Shown in pieces: positions 60,071-64,000 of a stretch of 64,000 bases of DNA. The notes under the pieces are model-generated. The model saw only the letters and a list, made by a program, of their open reading frames with translations, did no database searches and was not told the origin of the DNA. This stretch comes from Micromonospora sediminicola (GTDB taxonomy: Bacteria; Actinomycetota; Actinomycetes; Mycobacteriales; Micromonosporaceae): assembly GCF_900089585.1 (NCBI RefSeq), contig NZ_FLRH01000003.1, positions 2,184,501 through 2,248,500 on the forward strand. Direction: 5' to 3'. Numbering within the stretch: the first letter of the stretch is position 1; each line of letters begins with the position of its first letter. The position numbers were made by a program, and so were the translations under genes.

Positions 60071-60754
60071 TCAGCTGTCCGCGTAGCGGCGGGCGGCGGC
60101 GAGGGCGGCGCGCAGCCGCTGCGCGTCGACCGGTCCCGGCCGCTCCCAGTCGCCGTCCGTGGCGTAGATGCTCGCGTACGCGCTGGTGTCGCGCTGGAAC
60201 CGCCAGCCCTCGGCGAGCGGCCCGACGTCGACCGCGTCGTAGCCCAGTGAGTCGAGGAACGCCGTGACGGTGGCCTTGGCCCCGTCGTCGTCACCGGCGA
60301 TCGGCAGGGCGGTCCGCTCCGCCGCGCCGGCCGGGCGGCCCAGCACCCGCAGGTGTGCGAAGTAGATGTTGTTGAAGGCCTTGACCACACGCGATCGCGG
60401 CAGGTGCCGCTGGAGCAGTTCGCTGGTGGTGGTCGACTCGTCGTCCAGCTCCGGGAAGCTCCCGTCGCGCTCCGGGTAGTAGTTGTTCGTGTCGATCACG
60501 ATCTTTCCGGCGAGCGGTGCCGTCGGCACCTCGCGGTAGGCCCGCAGCGGGATCGTGACGACCACCAGGTCGCCGGCGGTCGCCGCCTCGTCCGGGGTGG
60601 CCGCACGGGCCCGGGGGCCCAGCTCGGCCACCAGGTCCCGCAGCGTCTCCGGGCCCCGCGAGTTGCTGAGCACCACGTCGTGGCCGGCGTCCACCGCGAG
60701 CCGGGCCACCGTGCCGCCGATGTTGCCGCTGCCGATCAGTCCCACGGTCGTCAT
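60071..60754 (-). CDS. NADPH-dependent F420 reductase-like NAD(P)-binding protein
   Basis: A 227-residue protein of the NADP/F420 oxidoreductase family. N-terminal Rossmann loop VGLIGSGNIGGTVARLAVDAGHDVVLSNSRGPETL; segments VVTIPLRAYREVP, KIVIDTNNYYPERDG and VVKAFNNIYFAHL are family-typical. It may pass hydride between NADPH and F420 or act as an independent dehydrogenase. The start is ATG 60754, with a 190-bp gap to the divergent esterase gene. Confidence 0.85.
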   Translation of the reverse strand: MTTVGLIGSGNIGGTVARLAVDAGHDVVLSNSRGPETLRDLVAELGPRARAATPDEAATAGDLVVVTIPLRAYREVPTAPLAGKIVIDTNNYYPERDGSFPELDDESTTTSELLQRHLPRSRVVKAFNNIYFAHLRVLGRPAGAAERTALPIAGDDDGAKATVTAFLDSLGYDAVDVGPLAEGWRFQRDTSAYASIYATDGDWERPGPVDAQRLRAALAAARRYADS

Positions 60755-60944
60755 GTCCGATGCCGACCCCGGCGGGACGCGGCCGCATTCCCTGGCGGAA
60801 TCCTTCAACTGCCCACGCGTGGCCGGCAACGATTTGTATGGACAAGTCTCTATCTACTGAGACTGCAAATCGGTGATCTTCCATGCATGGTGATCTCATT
60901 GATATCTATCTCTCACCACCACTTCCCACCCCCAGGAGTGCGAC
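60755..60944. promoter_or_regulatory. Divergent AT-richer promoter region
   Basis: About 100 bp (60830-60930) is distinctly AT-richer than its surroundings and contains a small inverted repeat, AGTCTC (60845-60850)/GAGACT (60859-60864). It separates the F420-reductase-like gene from the esterase gene and presumably carries both promoters; I cannot place -10/-35 boxes with confidence. Confidence 0.4.
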
Positions 60945-61751
60945 GTGCGGAGATCCCGTCTTGCCACCCTCGCCCTGTCCCTCGCCACGTCGATCGGGGT
61001 CGCGCTGACCCTGGCCGCCGCGCCCGCCCAGGCCGCCCCGTCCGACCGGTACGTCGCGCTCGGCGACTCGTACGCCTCCGGCGTCGGCGCCGACAGCTAC
61101 ACCTCCGAGAGTGGCAACTGCCTGCGCAGCACGAACGCCTACCCGGCGCTCTACAACGCCAACATCCGGCCCGCCTCGTACCGCTCGGTCGCCTGCTCCG
61201 GCGCGACCACCGCGGACGTCATCAACGGCCAGCTCTCCGCGCTCTCCTCCACCACCACGCTGGTCAGCGTCACGATCGGCGGCAACGACGTCGGCTTCGC
61301 CTCGATCATGAGCACCTGTGTGCTCCAGGGTGAGACCCAGTGCGTGGCAGCCGTGGAGTCGGCCATGAACATCGCCCGCACGCAGATGCCCGGGCGACTC
61401 GCCAACGTCTACAACGGCATCCGGAACCGGGCGCCCTCGGCCCGGGTGGTGGTGGTCGGCTACCCGGTCTTCTACCAGCTCGGCACGGCCTGCGTCGGGC
61501 TCAGCGCCACCTCCCGCGCGAAGATCAACGAGGGCATCAACCTGCTGGACGACATCACCCGGACGGCCGCCACCTCGGCCGGCTTCACGTTCGCCGACGT
61601 CCGGTCCATCTTCGTCGGGCACCAGCTGTGCAGCTACGGCACGAAGTGGCTGCACGCGTTGAACGTGCTGAACCTGACCGTCTCGTACCACCCGACGGCC
61701 GCGGGCCAGTCCGGCGGCTACTACCCGGTGTTCCGGTCCGCCGCCGGCTGA
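60945..61751 (+). CDS. Secreted SGNH/GDSL-hydrolase (esterase/lipase)
   Basis: A 268-residue exported esterase. Signal peptide residues 1-30 ending PAQA/AP. Catalytic blocks: YVALGDSYASGVG (Ser about 42), ACSGATTADV (block with Gly), SVTIGGNDVGF (Asn about 112) and SYHPTAAGQSGGY near the C-terminus (His). Cysteines are likely paired in the secreted protein, as in the Streptomyces scabies/S. coelicolor esterases. The GTG start 60945 has CAGGAG upstream. Ends at a hairpin at 61769. Confidence 0.92.
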   Translation: MRRSRLATLALSLATSIGVALTLAAAPAQAAPSDRYVALGDSYASGVGADSYTSESGNCLRSTNAYPALYNANIRPASYRSVACSGATTADVINGQLSALSSTTTLVSVTIGGNDVGFASIMSTCVLQGETQCVAAVESAMNIARTQMPGRLANVYNGIRNRAPSARVVVVGYPVFYQLGTACVGLSATSRAKINEGINLLDDITRTAATSAGFTFADVRSIFVGHQLCSYGTKWLHALNVLNLTVSYHPTAAGQSGGYYPVFRSAAG

Positions 61752-61768
61752 CCGGCGCGTCGAACCGC

Positions 61769-61802
61769 GAGCGGCATGCCTCCGCTGGGAGGCATGCCGC
61801 TC
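61769..61802. terminator. Hairpin between esterase and glutathione peroxidase genes
   Basis: A perfect 15-bp stem, GAGCGGCATGCCTCC (61769-61783) with 61788-61802, around a 4-nt loop, between convergent genes. Confidence 0.85.
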
Positions 61803-61813
61803 CGCCGTGCTCC

Positions 61814-62302
61814 TCAGGCCGGCAGGACCTTCTCGATCGCCGCGCGCAGCTCGGGGTCCTCGGGCGTGACCTGCGGGCCGAACCGGGCGGCCACCGAGCC
61901 GTCCGGCGCGACGAGGAACTTCTCGAAGTTCCAGCGCACGTCGCCGCTGTGCCCCTCGGCGTCCGGGGTGGACACCAGCGCGGCGTAGAGCGGGTGCCGA
62001 TCCGGCCCGTTGACGTCGACCTTCTCCGTCAGCGGGAACGTCACGCCGTAGTTCACCTGGCAGAACTCCTCGATCTCCGCGGCGCTGCCCGGCTCCTGGC
62101 CGGCGAACTGGTTGCAGGGCACCCCGAGCACGGTCAGCCCCCGGTCGGCGTACCCGTCGGCGAGCGCCTGGAGGCCCGCGTACTGCGGGGTGAGGCCGCA
62201 GCGGGAGGCCACGTTGACCACCAGCAGGGCGCGACCGCGGTAGCGGTCGAGGTCGGCCGAGCCGCCGCTGAGGGCGTCGATCTGCACGTCGAAAACGGTC
62301 AT
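61814..62302 (-). CDS. Glutathione peroxidase-family thiol peroxidase
   Basis: A 162-residue peroxidase. The catalytic Cys35 is in NVASRCGLTPQY, a cysteine rather than selenocysteine. The catalytic Gln is in VPCNQFAGQEPG and the Trp in RWNFEKFLV. In bacteria these usually draw electrons from thioredoxin or, in actinobacteria, mycothiol-linked systems. Starts at ATG 62302. Divergent from the chitinase gene. Confidence 0.93.
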   Translation of the reverse strand: MTVFDVQIDALSGGSADLDRYRGRALLVVNVASRCGLTPQYAGLQALADGYADRGLTVLGVPCNQFAGQEPGSAAEIEEFCQVNYGVTFPLTEKVDVNGPDRHPLYAALVSTPDAEGHSGDVRWNFEKFLVAPDGSVAARFGPQVTPEDPELRAAIEKVLPA

Positions 62303-62368
62303 GCGACGAGGCTACGGGCCGGCGCGCCGATCGTCCCGCGCCACCCGTGAAATAGACGCATCTACATC

Positions 62369-62398
62369 TTGACGAAGTGATGACGGCGTGAGTAGCGT
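62369..62398 (+). promoter_or_regulatory. Candidate promoter of the chitinase gene
   Basis: TTGACG (62369-62374) and TAGCGT (62393-62398) are separated by 18 bp and resemble primary-sigma -35 and -10 boxes. The transcript would start near 62405. Confidence 0.55.
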
Positions 62399-62413
62399 CT
62401 CAGCAATCAATTT

Positions 62414-62424
62414 GGAAAGTTTCC
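62414..62424. promoter_or_regulatory. Candidate operator GGAAAGTTTCC
   Basis: A perfect 11-bp palindrome with an AT-rich surround, located just after the predicted transcript start and 22 bp before the chitinase ATG. The position suits a repressor that blocks transcription; the motif differs from the DasR consensus as I know it. Confidence 0.5.
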
Positions 62425-62445
62425 TAACTATTGGGGAGACGCCGT

Positions 62446-64000
<1,555 letters not shown>

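Overview
The window is about 73% G+C (by eye) and reads as chromosomal sequence of an actinobacterium, most likely a member of the Micromonosporaceae (Micromonospora-like). Evidence: strong third-position G/C bias, many GTG starts, ATGA/GTGA gene overlaps, a mycobacterial-type bcc-aa3 respiratory gene set, a PimB-type mannosyltransferase and a typical actinomycete GH18 chitinase with a CBM2 domain. I see no rRNA, tRNA, CRISPR array, insertion sequence, integrase or phage gene. The content is core metabolism plus signalling, with a few accessory genes and unusual repeats.

Layout. 0-8.4 kb: end of a probable ABC ATPase, DUF3043 protein, murA, nadA, glycerate kinase, an ErpA-type Fe-S carrier, adenosine kinase, a P-loop kinase, then a tusA/cysteine desulfurase pair. 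8.6-18.3 kb: respiratory block (ctaC, ctaF, a CtaG-like protein, ctaE, qcrC-qcrA-qcrB), interrupted by a repeat-rich gene-poor kilobase, trpD and a receiver-like protein. ctaD is not in the window. 18.4-26.6 kb: DUF4142 secreted protein, Lrp-type ligand-binding domain, nucleotidyltransferase, NUDIX, a short RelA/SpoT homologue, a DEDD exonuclease/GIY-YIG fusion, a NYN-domain protein. 27.2-34.2 kb: Ste24-like M48 protease overlapping pimB, a 36-bp tandem repeat array, MMPL transporter and its divergent two-component system. 34.3-41.3 kb, mostly minus strand: GGDEF-EAL protein overlapping a SAM methyltransferase, a second NarL/LuxR two-component pair, and a FadD15-like ligase. 41.4-46.7 kb: a plus-strand run of an SRPBCC protein, glucokinase, an EEP phosphatase, a flavin monooxygenase and an alpha/beta-hydrolase without its nucleophile. 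46.7-54.7 kb: otsA, a membrane protein, a PlsC acyltransferase, a giant class III cyclase/ATPase and a Crp/Fnr regulator. 54.9-64 kb: RNase AS, PPOX-fold protein, phosphofructokinase, proC, small proteins, a probable DivIVA-like pseudogene, GNAT, F420-reductase-like protein, SGNH esterase, glutathione peroxidase, and a chitinase running off the right edge.

Many genes correspond, from memory, to the M. tuberculosis Rv2179c-Rv2205c neighbourhood (RNase AS, PlsC, SRPBCC, FadD15, PimB, DEDD/UvrC-like nuclease, TrpD, CtaE-QcrCAB, CtaF, CtaC, AdoK, HesB/ErpA, glycerate kinase), so much of the window is an ancient actinobacterial block with local rearrangement.

The most distinctive non-coding signal is a family of four ~58-bp bipartite elements built on two GGGGCCCC palindromes. 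They sit against gene 3' ends, and three of the four contain the stop codon of a neighbouring gene. Other points to examine: two related long hairpins at 10.1 and 10.4 kb, the 36-bp array at 29.6 kb, an AT-rich palindrome at 26.8 kb, an apparent ATC start for the cyclase gene, a 12-codon leader ORF overlapping the M48 gene, and a GGAAAGTTTCC palindrome between promoter and start of the chitinase gene.
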